Positions 8,512-17,299 of a DNA stretch of 33,502 nucleotides are shown piece after piece (within the stretch, counting starts at the first letter, position 1; each line of letters starts with the position of its first letter). The position numbers were made by a program, and so were the translations under genes. The stretch comes from Clostridiaceae bacterium (GTDB taxonomy: Bacteria; Bacillota; Clostridia; DSM-8532). The DNA is taken from assembly GCA_012728095.1 (NCBI GenBank), contig JAAYFU010000010.1, positions 1 to 33,502 on the forward strand, given 5' to 3'. The notes beneath the pieces are model-generated. The model did no database searches. It was given only the letters and a program-made list of their open reading frames with translations, and had not been told where the DNA came from.

Positions 8512-9572
8512 GCGAAAAGATAAGAGTTTTGATTGTAGATGATTCTGCGCTGATGAGACGTATTCTGCAGAATATTATGTCGGAAGATCCCGAAATTGAA
8601 GTTATAGGAACGGCAAAAGATGGTATTGAGGCTTTAAAAAAAGCACAGGAACTTAAACCTGATGTTATCACGCTCGATATAGAGATGCCTTTGATGGATG
8701 GATTAAGCTGCCTTGAGAACTTGCTTAAGCAGGGGTTGTATGGCATTATTATGGTAAGCAGCATTACAAAAGAGAGAGCAAATGACACCATCCGGGCATT
8801 GGAGTTAGGCGCTTTTGATTTTGTAACAAAATCCGACAATATATTTGATATGTCTTCTATAGACAAACGAGATGAAATAATACAGAAAGTTAAACTTGCC
8901 TATAGAAGCTTGCGAAAAACAAATATATCCGACAGAACCGGCATAAGAGAGAAGTTTAAAACAGTTGAGAGCTCATCGCCCTCTTCTGACCTTAAATATA
9001 TAGTTGCCCTTGGCATTTCCACGGGAGGACCGAGAGCCCTTTCGGAAATTCTTCCCGAATTTCCTGCTGATTTACCGGCAGCAATAGTAATTGTTCAGCA
9101 TATGCCGCCGAGGTTTACAGCATCATTGGCTGCCAGGCTTAATGAAAACTGCAGGCTCATTGTCAAGGAAGCGGAGGATATGGAAGAACTGAAAGCCGGG
9201 TATGTTTATATAGCGCCCGGAGATTATCATTTAACCTTTGTAAGGGATGATGATAAGATTCGCAATAAACTTGTCAAATCACCGCCTATTGGAGGGTTAA
9301 GACCAAGTGTGGACATAATGATGAGCTCCCTGTCGGAAACAAGTTTTAAAAACATTATAGGCGTGATTATGACGGGTATGGGAAGTGACGGAGCCAAGGG
9401 ATTGGCAGATCTTAAAGAGAAAAATAATGCCTTTATTATTGCGCAGGATGAAAGTACAAGTATTGTATTTGGAATGCCCAGGGTGGCGATAGAAAAAGGA
9501 GTGGTTGATAAGACCGTTCCGTTGCATAATATACCGACATGCATAATGGATTTTATGGGGGTGCGCAGGTAA
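8508..9572 (+). CDS. cheB: chemotaxis protein-glutamate methylesterase/glutamine deamidase CheB
   Basis: 354 residues. The receiver domain (about 1-125) has D11/D12 and phosphoacceptor Asp57 (VITLDIEMP). After a linker the methylesterase domain carries the catalytic triad Ser171 (ISTGGP), His198 (VQHMPPRFT) and Asp294 (MTGMGSDGA). It removes methyl groups from chemoreceptor glutamates and deamidates glutamines, resetting receptors after CheA phosphorylates it. It overlaps the PilZ gene by 4 bases and its TAA shares one base with the cheA ATG, so the cluster is tightly coupled. The matching methyltransferase CheR is not in the window. Confidence 0.97.
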   Translation: MSEKIRVLIVDDSALMRRILQNIMSEDPEIEVIGTAKDGIEALKKAQELKPDVITLDIEMPLMDGLSCLENLLKQGLYGIIMVSSITKERANDTIRALELGAFDFVTKSDNIFDMSSIDKRDEIIQKVKLAYRSLRKTNISDRTGIREKFKTVESSSPSSDLKYIVALGISTGGPRALSEILPEFPADLPAAIVIVQHMPPRFTASLAARLNENCRLIVKEAEDMEELKAGYVYIAPGDYHLTFVRDDDKIRNKLVKSPPIGGLRPSVDIMMSSLSETSFKNIIGVIMTGMGSDGAKGLADLKEKNNAFIIAQDESTSIVFGMPRVAIEKGVVDKTVPLHNIPTCIMDFMGVRR

Positions 9573-11638
9573 TGGATATGAATCAATACCTCGATATATT
9601 TATTGAAGAGTCGCGGGAACATCTGCAACAATTAAATACATCGCTTTTGGAACTTGAAAAAGATAATAAAAATAAAGAAGTTCTAAATGAGGTATTTCGC
9701 GTTGCCCATACTCTAAAGGGTATGTCAGGAACTATGGGTTTTACAAAAATGCAAACTTTAACTCACAGAATGGAAGATGTTCTTGATGCCCTTAGAAATG
9801 ACAGATTTATTGCTGATTCAAACATGGTAGATGTTCTGTTTAGATGCCTGGACGCTTTGGAGACTTATGTGAATACCATTGCCACTACAGGCCAGGAGGG
9901 CGACGAAGCTTTTGAAGATGTAATAGACGCGCTACATAAAATCATGGAGAACAATGGATCCGAAAAGAAAGCCGAGGATAAAGCGTCGGGCTCATCGGCG
10001 CCGAAAGCTCAAAATACTGAACCTGCCGCCGCCAAATCAAAAATAGTCGAATTGAACCAGTATGATATTAATGTCATTAAAAAAGCTATTGAAGCCAATA
10101 AAAATGTATTTCAAATACATGTTGTCCTGGATAAAGGCTGCCTGTTAAAAGCAGCCAGGGCATTCATAGTATTTCAGATCCTGGAGAAAAATTCCGAAGT
10201 GATTAAATCCGTTCCGAAGGTAGAGGATATTGAAGATGAAAGGTTCGACTTTGACTTTACCGTTGTCATAATAACCGATAATACTGAGGAATTGTTTATA
10301 AAGGAGATTAATTCGGTTGCAGAAATTTCATCCGTGGAAGTAACGCCGATCGTTCTTGATGAGGCATCCGATAAAGAAGATAAAAAAGAGAGTAATAAAA
10401 ATACCGGTTCTCAAAAAACCGAAACAACTGCGGCCGCTGCCGCATCACCTCAGAGCAATGCCGAGCAGCACAAAAAATTCCAGAAGACTGGTAAGACGGT
10501 CAGAGTTGACATCGATCGCCTTGACATCCTTATGAATCTTGTAAGCGAGCTGATTATTATTAAAACCCGCCTTGAAGAATCCAGCACAAGTAAAGCAGGT
10601 ACGGACATTGAGTCAATAGAATATCTTGAGCGCATAACAACAAGTCTTCATGATGCCGTTATGAAAGTGCGCATGGTACCTGTAGAGACTGTATTTAACA
10701 GGTTCCCCAGGATGATTCGTGATATTTCAAGGGAACTGAATAAGGAAATTGAACTGCATATGTCAGGTGAGGATACTGAGCTTGACCGCACGGTAATTGA
10801 TGAGATCGGCGATCCTTTGATACATATTCTCAGGAATTCTGCCGATCATGGCATTGAAACTCATGAAGAAAGATTAAAAGCCAATAAACCAAGTGTCGGC
10901 AATATATATCTTCGTGCTTTCCAGGATGGCAATAATGTTGTAATAGAGGTTGAAGATGACGGTCAGGGTATTGATGTCGAAAAGGTAAGAAAGAAAATCA
11001 TCCAGAAAGGCCTGGAATCAGCTGAAATAGTTGAGTCTTTAACTGATAAGGAAGTAATCGAGTATTTGTTTAAGCCTAATTTCAGCACTGCCGATAAGGT
11101 TACGGACCTGTCGGGCAGAGGAGTTGGGCTGGATGTGGTAAAGACAAAGATTGAAGCCCTTGGAGGTATTGTTGAGGTAGAATCTGTAAGAGGCAAAGGT
11201 ACTACATTCACTATCCGGATACCTTTGACGCTTGCTATTATTCAAGCGCTGCTGGTCAGGATAGGAAGCGAGAAATATGCTATTCCTTTGGGCTCAATCC
11301 AGGAAATAGAAAATGTGAAGCCGAATGAGATACGTAAGGTCAGGAATCAGGAAGTTATTTTGCTCCGTAATATGGTAGTGCCGATTGTCCGGCTTGGAGA
11401 CATTTTGAGTGTGCCGGATGTTGAACCGGATGAAAATAAAAAATCAATTACCTGTGTAATTGCCAAAAAGGGAGAAAAACTTTCTGCTTTTATTGTGGAT
11501 TCATTGATAGGCCAGCAGGAAATAGTAATCAAGTCGCTTGGGACAGTGCTGTCAGGAGTAAAGTACATTGCGGGAGCGACCATTCTGGGAGATGGTAATG
11601 TCGCACTCATATTGGACGTAAATTCTCTCGCGCTTTAA
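9572..11638 (+). CDS. cheA: chemotaxis histidine kinase CheA
   Basis: 688 residues. P1 Hpt domain with phosphorylated His46 (FRVAHTLKGMSG). P2 CheY/CheB docking domain at about 163-262. P3 dimerisation helices at about 308-372. P4 ATPase with N box HILRNSADHG (about 418-427), G1 EDDGQGID (461-468) and G2 GRGVGLDVVK (515-524). P5 CheW-like domain from about 555 to the end. The P1-P2 and P2-P3 linkers are Ala/Lys/Ser-rich. The ATG at 9572 is chosen over an in-frame start at 9539 inside cheB because it overlaps the cheB stop (TAATG) and begins with the normal Hpt helix. With CheW it links receptors to the motor through CheY, which is not in the window. Confidence 0.97.
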   Translation: MDMNQYLDIFIEESREHLQQLNTSLLELEKDNKNKEVLNEVFRVAHTLKGMSGTMGFTKMQTLTHRMEDVLDALRNDRFIADSNMVDVLFRCLDALETYVNTIATTGQEGDEAFEDVIDALHKIMENNGSEKKAEDKASGSSAPKAQNTEPAAAKSKIVELNQYDINVIKKAIEANKNVFQIHVVLDKGCLLKAARAFIVFQILEKNSEVIKSVPKVEDIEDERFDFDFTVVIITDNTEELFIKEINSVAEISSVEVTPIVLDEASDKEDKKESNKNTGSQKTETTAAAAASPQSNAEQHKKFQKTGKTVRVDIDRLDILMNLVSELIIIKTRLEESSTSKAGTDIESIEYLERITTSLHDAVMKVRMVPVETVFNRFPRMIRDISRELNKEIELHMSGEDTELDRTVIDEIGDPLIHILRNSADHGIETHEERLKANKPSVGNIYLRAFQDGNNVVIEVEDDGQGIDVEKVRKKIIQKGLESAEIVESLTDKEVIEYLFKPNFSTADKVTDLSGRGVGLDVVKTKIEALGGIVEVESVRGKGTTFTIRIPLTLAIIQALLVRIGSEKYAIPLGSIQEIENVKPNEIRKVRNQEVILLRNMVVPIVRLGDILSVPDVEPDENKKSITCVIAKKGEKLSAFIVDSLIGQQEIVIKSLGTVLSGVKYIAGATILGDGNVALILDVNSLAL

Positions 11639-11665
11639 GCTATGGTGAAGACAGGGGGGCTTTCT

Positions 11666-12121
11666 ATGGAGAAAAAACTATTGGACAAAGAAGCTAAACA
11701 ATTTGTCGCGTTCAGAGTCGGAGATCAGGAATATGGTGCTGACATCCACAAGGTTTCCATTATAGAGAAAACACTCAATATCGCAAGAGTTCCCACAACA
11801 CCGAATTACATTAAAGGAGTTGTCAATCTCAGGGGCGAGATTGTTACTGTTATGAGCCTGAGACTGAAATTTGGTTTGCCCGAGATTGAAGAGGATGACG
11901 AAACAAGGACAATAATATTCAGATTTAATGATGTGGTTCTGGGTATTATCGTCGATTCGGTTGACGAAGTTGTAACACTTAGGGAAAGTGATATTGAAAG
12001 TGTTACCCAGATAACAAATGACAGAAGCCTGGATTATATTCTCGGTATCGCTAAAGTTGACGGAAGGCTTATAACTTTATTGAATATTGAAAAGCTCATA
12101 ACCGAGCTTCTTGAAAAATAA
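11666..12121 (+). CDS. cheW: chemotaxis coupling protein CheW
   Basis: 151 residues from the ATG at 11666, which has a strong AGGGGGGC 6-12 bases upstream; an earlier in-frame ATG at 11642 lacks one. A single CheW/SH3-like domain begins KQFVAFRVGDQEYGADIHKV and contains the family signature VPTTPNYIKGVVNLRGEIV. It bridges chemoreceptors and the CheA P5 domain. It lies 27 bases after cheA and 20 bases before cheC, inside the same transcription unit. Confidence 0.96.
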   Translation: MEKKLLDKEAKQFVAFRVGDQEYGADIHKVSIIEKTLNIARVPTTPNYIKGVVNLRGEIVTVMSLRLKFGLPEIEEDDETRTIIFRFNDVVLGIIVDSVDEVVTLRESDIESVTQITNDRSLDYILGIAKVDGRLITLLNIEKLITELLEK

Positions 12122-12141
12122 TTTGAGAGGGTATAAGTGAA

Positions 12142-12765
12142 ATGAAAAGCGAAATTGATATCAATAATATAAATAGTTTTCACCTTGACGTTCTGAAGGA
12201 AATAGGGAATATCGGCGCCGGCAATGCGGCAACGGCTCTTGCTAAGCTTCTGAACAAAAGAATAGACATGAAAGTGCCGCAAATCAGGGTCATGAAATTT
12301 TCAGATGTAAGCGATGTCCTTGGCGGAGCCGAATCGGAGGTTGTTGGCATTCTTCTGGGAGTAACAGGAGATATAACCGGAAACATCATGTTTGTTCTTG
12401 ACTTATTAAGCGCCAAACGCCTTGTTAATATTTTGTTCGGAAGGGATATAGATGCGGAAACCGAGTTTGGCAGCATGGAGACTTCGGCGTTGCAGGAAGT
12501 AGGGAATATCCTTGCAGGGGCGTATTTATCATCGCTGTCTAATCTGACTAATCTAAGAATTCTGTCGGATATTCCCGGAATAGCAATAGATATGGCCGGG
12601 GCAATCTTGAGCGTTCCTGCGGTTGAATTTGGTAAGAATTCTGACACGGTGTTATATATAGAGAATGAATTTACTTATGGAGAAAACAGTGTTGTCGGGG
12701 ATTTTTTCCTGGTACCTGATGAAGCTTCTTATATTCGTTTGTTGAATGCTTTAGGAGTAGCATAA
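12142..12765 (+). CDS. cheC: CheY-P phosphatase CheC
   Basis: 207 residues. Both active-site motifs of the CheC/CheX/FliY family are intact: E20 and N23 with P46 (LKEIGNIGAGNA ... KVPQ), and E119 and N122 with P145 (LQEVGNILAGAY ... DIPG). CheC removes phosphate from CheY and binds CheD, tuning CheD deamidase activity to CheY-P. GAGAGGG lies upstream of the ATG. The next gene is cheD after 2 bases, the usual partner arrangement in Firmicutes. Confidence 0.96.
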   Translation: MKSEIDINNINSFHLDVLKEIGNIGAGNAATALAKLLNKRIDMKVPQIRVMKFSDVSDVLGGAESEVVGILLGVTGDITGNIMFVLDLLSAKRLVNILFGRDIDAETEFGSMETSALQEVGNILAGAYLSSLSNLTNLRILSDIPGIAIDMAGAILSVPAVEFGKNSDTVLYIENEFTYGENSVVGDFFLVPDEASYIRLLNALGVA

Positions 12766-12767
12766 TA

Positions 12768-13253
12768 ATGACAGAAATAATAAGGGTTGGGATGGCAGAT
12801 TTGAAAGCAGCACGCCATCCGGCGATTTTAACTACGCTTGGACTTGGGTCGTGTGTAGGTATAACTTTATATGACCCCAAAACAAAAATTATAGGCATGG
12901 TACATATTATGCTGCCATGCTCGCAGATTGCGACAGCGATCACAAACAGGGCAAAGTTTGCCGACACTGGAATAGCGGATCTATTGGCGGAAATGATATC
13001 ACTTGGAGCTAACCGGAAAGAAATTGTGGCAAAGATTGCCGGAGGAGCACAGATGTTTAAATTCGCCGGCTCTCACGAGACATTAAACATCGGTACCAGA
13101 AACAGCGAAGCCACCAAGCAGGTTTTAAAAGAACTGGGGATTCCTATTCTGGCTGAAGATGTTGGGGGAACTCATGGCCGAACAATTGAAATCTCCTCGG
13201 AGGACGGGAGGCTTATGGTAAAGACGATTGGATATGGTATAAAATATATATAA
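12768..13253 (+). CDS. cheD: chemoreceptor glutamine deamidase CheD
   Basis: 161 residues, the normal length. The catalytic Cys29 (LGLGSCVGITLYD) and His46 (GMVHIMLP) are present. CheD deamidates receptor glutamines and is regulated by CheC. The ribosome binding site GGAG lies inside the end of cheC, so the two are translationally coupled. CheB, CheC and CheD together give the three-part adaptation machinery known from B. subtilis; the CheV part is not in this window. Confidence 0.96.
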   Translation: MTEIIRVGMADLKAARHPAILTTLGLGSCVGITLYDPKTKIIGMVHIMLPCSQIATAITNRAKFADTGIADLLAEMISLGANRKEIVAKIAGGAQMFKFAGSHETLNIGTRNSEATKQVLKELGIPILAEDVGGTHGRTIEISSEDGRLMVKTIGYGIKYI

Positions 13254-13345
13254 GTATAGCGAACGGCATGAGCTTAAATGATTTGTAACCCGTTGGAAAT
13301 AACTTATTTCAATAATGGGTGAGTAATTTAAATAAAGGGTGTCGT

Positions 13346-13753
13346 ATGGATTATATACGTAAATTGCCTCTTCTGATGGCTCTATCAAGCGGAATTATAA
13401 CAGGCTTGGCAGGATATGCCAGCCAGGTTGCGAATAAAGAGAACATGACCAACATGTTCATTGTGATGATTATATTTTACATAGTGGGGCTATTGATAAG
13501 AGGTACTCTTATAGACATTATCGAGACCAACAGGAAAAAGGAAGAAGAAAGAATACGCGAAGAGAAGCGGTTGGCACGGGAAAAAGAGAGAGAAGAAAGA
13601 GAAAGACAAAGAAAAGAGAAAAAAGCTGCGGGGAATGTATCAGGAAACATATTGAATCTTGCGGCGGACGAGGATTTAAAACAGGTAATCAATGATGAAG
13701 AATTTGAAGATCTTCCAATTGCTGATTATATAAGAAGTGAACTCAAAAAGTAG
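13346..13753 (+). CDS. small membrane protein of unknown function between cheD and sigD
   Basis: 135 residues from the ATG at 13346, which has AAAGGGTG 6 bases upstream (a GTG at 13319 is in frame but has no site). Two hydrophobic segments (about residues 5-25 and 33-53) are joined by a short loop. A very charged helix follows (about 57-93, many Arg, Glu and Lys), likely a coiled coil on the cytoplasmic side. The tail is acidic and ends in DLPIADYIRSELKK. I recognise no domain. Its place inside the fla/che operon, just before the flagellar sigma factor, suggests a motility role, but none is shown. A weak hairpin (13288-13320) precedes it. Confidence 0.75.
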   Translation: MDYIRKLPLLMALSSGIITGLAGYASQVANKENMTNMFIVMIIFYIVGLLIRGTLIDIIETNRKKEEERIREEKRLAREKEREERERQRKEKKAAGNVSGNILNLAADEDLKQVINDEEFEDLPIADYIRSELKK

Positions 13754-13767
13754 AGTATTTGATGTGA

Positions 13768-13789
13768 CCCTTAAATTACTTTTTAAGGG
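13768..13789 (+). promoter_or_regulatory. hairpin just upstream of the sigD ribosome binding site
   Basis: A perfect 8-bp inverted repeat, CCCTTAAA (13768-13775) and TTTAAGGG (13782-13789), with a 6-base loop. It ends 5 bases before GGAGGT of sigD. There is no T-run after it, so it is not a standard terminator. It may affect sigD translation or RNA processing. Confidence 0.45.
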
Positions 13790-13804
13790 AGCATGGAGGT
13801 AGAA

Positions 13805-14578
13805 ATGTCGGCATCTGTTATACAGAGGCAACAGGAGTTGTGGAAATTATACAGCGAGACAAAGGATCAGAGTATCAAGGAACAATTGATTATTGAATAC
13901 GCTGATTTGGTTAAATATGTAGCCGGACGTTTAAGTATATATTTCGGTTCCAATGTTGAGTATGATGATTTGGTTGGATACGGGGTTTTCGGGCTTATTG
14001 ATGCCATAGATAAGTTTGATTTATCCAAGAAAGTGAAATTTGAGACCTATGCATCCCTGAGAATAAGAGGAGCTATTATTGACGCGATCAGGGAGCAGGA
14101 CTGGGCTCCAAGATCTTTAAGAAAGAAATGCAAAGAGCTCGAAAGAACATACTATGAACTGGAAAATGAACTGGGGCACTCAGCATCGGATCAGGAGGTT
14201 GCCGACAGGCTGGGAATAACACTGGATGAATTCAATAAGCTATTACAGGAAGTAAATATATCCCAAATGATTTCCCTGGAGGACTACCTGGAGCAAAACC
14301 ATGAAACCGGTCTCGGCCCGTTTTCCATGCAACAGGAATCAGGTTTACCGGAACAGCGTTTGGAGATGATTGAACTTAAAGAAATCCTGGCAGATACAAT
14401 AGATAAGTTGCCTGAAAAGGAAAAAATGGTTGTAACACTATATTATTACGAGGAGTTGACCCTTAAGGAAATAAGCTTGATAATGAACGTATCTGAATCG
14501 AGAATATCACAACTGCATACAAAGGCAATAATGAGAATGCGTGCAAAGTTGGAAAGGCTGAAAAGCGCAATTCTGTAA
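13805..14578 (+). CDS. sigD: flagellar RNA polymerase sigma factor SigD (FliA/WhiG family, sigma-28)
   Basis: 257 residues from the ATG at 13805, with GGAGGT 5 bases upstream. An in-frame ATG at 13793 lies inside that ribosome binding site and is rejected. Region 2 (DDLVGYGVFGLIDAIDKFD; KFETYASLRIRGAIIDAIRE) matches the FliA/WhiG type, followed by region 3 (LGHSASDQEVADRLGI) and a region 4 helix-turn-helix (LTLKEISLIMNVSESRISQL). It directs late flagellar and chemotaxis genes. Position at the end of the fla/che genes is the same as in B. subtilis. No FlgM anti-sigma gene is in the window. Confidence 0.95.
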   Translation: MSASVIQRQQELWKLYSETKDQSIKEQLIIEYADLVKYVAGRLSIYFGSNVEYDDLVGYGVFGLIDAIDKFDLSKKVKFETYASLRIRGAIIDAIREQDWAPRSLRKKCKELERTYYELENELGHSASDQEVADRLGITLDEFNKLLQEVNISQMISLEDYLEQNHETGLGPFSMQQESGLPEQRLEMIELKEILADTIDKLPEKEKMVVTLYYYEELTLKEISLIMNVSESRISQLHTKAIMRMRAKLERLKSAIL

Positions 14579-14684
14579 CGTAGTTCAAACAACTCGGGAC
14601 CCGGTTCGGAATTTTAGATTTCGGTATTGGGTAAGGTATGTAGGCATTGGATTTTCGACAGCGTAGGATAGGAGGAGATAAGAA

Positions 14685-16295
14685 ATGCCGAGTGGTACTA
14701 CAAAAAATGAAAAAGGTTTTGAGTTAACCTATAAAAATGACGGTGTTTATCTCACGGTCTATAAGGCTGTGGATTTTTTTAATAAAGTAAGCGAAAGTGA
14801 AGTGCTTAATACAATCCGTAGAAAGAAAATAAAGAACTATTATGCAAATATAATTTCGGAAACAGTAAGAAAAAGCGAAGGAATACCCGTTAAAATTGCC
14901 GAAGCCCAGGAAGAAGAAAAGATAGATTCTACCGTTGATGTTATTGTATCTGATGATAAAATGGCCGCCTATGTTATCTTGACCCCTCCGGAAGCAGGCG
15001 GATCGCCGCCCACACAGGATGCAGTCGTCCAGGCTTTAAAATCCAAGGGCGTTGTCTGGGGATTGGATGAAAACAGAATTAAGGAGCTAGTTGAAAACCC
15101 GGTTTATAATGTCCAGATACAGGTTGCCGCAGGTGTTCCCCCTGTTAACGGGAAAAACGGTGAGGTTAGGTTTCTTTTTGATATAAATAAGGAAAGAAAA
15201 CCCACCATCATGGAAGATGGAACTGTTAATTATAAAGAGATGAACCTTGTAGAAAATGTCGTTAAAGGTCAGAAACTTGCAGAGTTGATTCCGCCTGTCC
15301 CGGGGAAAAACGGTAAAAATGTTGTCGGAACTGAACTGAAGGCAATTGACGGCAGGAGAGCTTTTATTCCAAGAGGGCGGAATGTAGTATTGAGCGATGA
15401 CGGCAATGAATTATATGCGGCTATTGATGGACAGTTGATGTATGTTGACGGTAAAATCAACGTTTTTCCCACATTTGAGGTTCCGGCCAATGTAGACAAC
15501 TCTACGGGTAATATTAAGTTTATAGGCAATGTTATAGTCAGGGGTAATGTCCTGTCGGGCTTTGAGATTGAGGCAGGGGGCAATATTGAAGTGGACGGCG
15601 TAGTTGAAGCCGCCATCCTGAAGGCCGGCGGAGACATTATAATAAGAAGAGGCATGCACGGCAACGGAAAAGGTGTTCTGATTGCCGGCAACGATATTGT
15701 TTCCAAGTATATCGAAAGTGCGACCGTTCAGGCTCAAAACGATATTAAATGCGAAGCTATCATGCACTGTGACGTAAAATGCGGAAACAAGCTGGAATTA
15801 AGCGGCAGAAAAGGTCTCTTGGTAGGTGGAATAGCAAGAGTAGGAAAGCTGGTTGAACTTAAATATCTGGGCAGCCAAATGTCCACTGTAACCGTTGTCG
15901 AAGTCGGAGTGGATCCCAATCTTAGGGAGCGGCTGAAATTCTTGAAAGGAGAAATTCCGATAATTGAGGAAAACCTGCTTAAAGCCAATCAGGCCATAGC
16001 ATTGCTGAACAAATTAAAACAAACCGGGGAGCTTTCCATGGAAAAGAGGGAGCTTCTTGCAAAGAGTACCCGAACCAGGTTTATTAATGAGAGTAAGCTT
16101 CAGGAATACAAAAAGGAAGTGGAAGAAATCGAAGAAAAACTGCAGCATGGGGCAAACGGACGAATACGTGTGCAGGGAAGTGTCTATCCGGGCGTAAGGG
16201 TTGCTATTGGAAAAAGTATGATGTATATTAAAGAAGAAGCTCATTATTGCACTTTATACAGCGATGGAGCCGATATTCGTATTGGGCCGTATTAA
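14685..16295 (+). CDS. FapA/DUF342 family protein
   Basis: 536 residues. An N-terminal domain (about 1-170) is followed by a polymer-like beta-helix region rich in Gly and Val with short repeats such as GNVIVRGNVLSGFEIEAGGN and GDIIIRRGMHGNG. A coiled coil lies at about 420-485 before the small end domain (SVYPGVRVAIGKSMMYI). This is the DUF342/FapA layout commonly found beside sigD in Clostridia. The family is linked to polar or flagellar assembly in some bacteria, but its biochemical role is unsettled. GGAGGAG lies 9 bases before the ATG. The 106 bases separating it from sigD hold no gene and no clear terminator. Confidence 0.88.
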   Translation: MPSGTTKNEKGFELTYKNDGVYLTVYKAVDFFNKVSESEVLNTIRRKKIKNYYANIISETVRKSEGIPVKIAEAQEEEKIDSTVDVIVSDDKMAAYVILTPPEAGGSPPTQDAVVQALKSKGVVWGLDENRIKELVENPVYNVQIQVAAGVPPVNGKNGEVRFLFDINKERKPTIMEDGTVNYKEMNLVENVVKGQKLAELIPPVPGKNGKNVVGTELKAIDGRRAFIPRGRNVVLSDDGNELYAAIDGQLMYVDGKINVFPTFEVPANVDNSTGNIKFIGNVIVRGNVLSGFEIEAGGNIEVDGVVEAAILKAGGDIIIRRGMHGNGKGVLIAGNDIVSKYIESATVQAQNDIKCEAIMHCDVKCGNKLELSGRKGLLVGGIARVGKLVELKYLGSQMSTVTVVEVGVDPNLRERLKFLKGEIPIIEENLLKANQAIALLNKLKQTGELSMEKRELLAKSTRTRFINESKLQEYKKEVEEIEEKLQHGANGRIRVQGSVYPGVRVAIGKSMMYIKEEAHYCTLYSDGADIRIGPY

Positions 16296-16364
16296 TAAAG
16301 GATTCTGTTGAAATTCCGGATTGGAAATGTTCTGATTCTCGTTATAAGAGGGAGGAGTACCCGG

Positions 16365-16682
16365 ATGTCAATCGGACCGGTGGATTACCAAATACTTATG
16401 CCGAAAGTAAATGAAACGGGGAAAATACAGAGCGAACTGCAGCAGAAAATGATAAATCAGGTTCAACAGCAGGTTGAAAATTCGGTTAAACAATCTGAAC
16501 GTGATATTAAAAGTGTGCATACGCAGAGTGAGGCCCAAAAAATAGTTATAACAGAGGATCAGAGACAAAGACAAAGCCAACAGTATAAAAACTACAAAAA
16601 GGCTGATGAAGAAAAAAAAGATAAAAAAGAAGATGAAAAACTATTGCCACAGGAGAGGCATACCATAGATATCCGTATATAA
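16365..16682 (+). CDS. small soluble coiled-coil protein of unknown function in the flagellar cluster
   Basis: 105 residues from the ATG at 16365, with AGAGGGAGGAG 7 bases upstream; a longer in-frame TTG start at 16308 has no site. The N-terminus MSIGPVDYQILMPKVNETGK is distinctive. The middle (about 25-60) is Gln-rich and helical, and the tail is Lys/Glu-rich, ending in HTIDIRI. No membrane segment or known domain is seen. Position between the DUF342 and SwrB-like genes suggests a conserved motility accessory, which is inference from context only. Confidence 0.7.
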   Translation: MSIGPVDYQILMPKVNETGKIQSELQQKMINQVQQQVENSVKQSERDIKSVHTQSEAQKIVITEDQRQRQSQQYKNYKKADEEKKDKKEDEKLLPQERHTIDIRI

Positions 16683-16747
16683 TAAGATTTTACTTGATGA
16701 AATTTATTCTGAATATACATAAGATAAAAGTCATGAGGTGTGAGATA

Positions 16748-17296
16748 ATGACTGTATTCTTTACTTGCATCATCTTTATCGGGATTGTACTTACCGTATT
16801 CTCTCTGATACTGATGCTTTATGAGAAAAAGCGGCTCCATGATTACAGAAGTGATCTTAAAGAAAAAAAAGATCAGCTTATCAGTGTTATCGAAGATGCC
16901 GAAGAACTCATAGAAGAAATGAACCGATTCTCTGATTATGCCGTAACCCGGATTGAAGAAAAAAATAATATTTTGATGGATACTATAGCTAAAGCTGATT
17001 TAATGATTCAAAAATTACAATCAACAGCTCATGATAAGGTATTGCCTTGTGAGCCGGAACCGGATAAATCCGGAGTCTATGACGAATGCTCAATTACGAA
17101 AATTCTTGAAGAAGACAAGCAAGATAATGAGAATAAAAACTCGGCTTACCAAATGAAAGGTAAAGTTCTTACCTTTGATGTAAAGCGCAGGGAGATTATC
17201 AAACTGGCCAGAGCCGGTTTGGAAAGCACGGAAATAGCCCGTATTTTAAATTGCGGAAAAGGAGAAATTGAGCTGATTGCCAGAATGGGAAGGTAG
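16748..17296 (+). CDS. SwrB-like membrane protein with coiled coil and C-terminal HTH (DUF6115-type)
   Basis: 182 residues from the ATG at 16748, with GAGGTG 7 bases upstream; in-frame starts at 16694 and 16733 lack a good site. One N-terminal membrane segment (about 2-25, FFTCIIFIGIVLTVFSLILML) is followed by a coiled coil (about 28-90). A low-complexity linker leads to a helix-turn-helix-like end (KLARAGLESTEIARILNCGKGEIELIARM). B. subtilis SwrB, which promotes flagellar export activation, also has an N-terminal membrane segment and lies downstream of sigD; homology here is inferred from layout and position. Confidence 0.75.
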   Translation: MTVFFTCIIFIGIVLTVFSLILMLYEKKRLHDYRSDLKEKKDQLISVIEDAEELIEEMNRFSDYAVTRIEEKNNILMDTIAKADLMIQKLQSTAHDKVLPCEPEPDKSGVYDECSITKILEEDKQDNENKNSAYQMKGKVLTFDVKRREIIKLARAGLESTEIARILNCGKGEIELIARMGR

Positions 17297-17299
17297 AAA

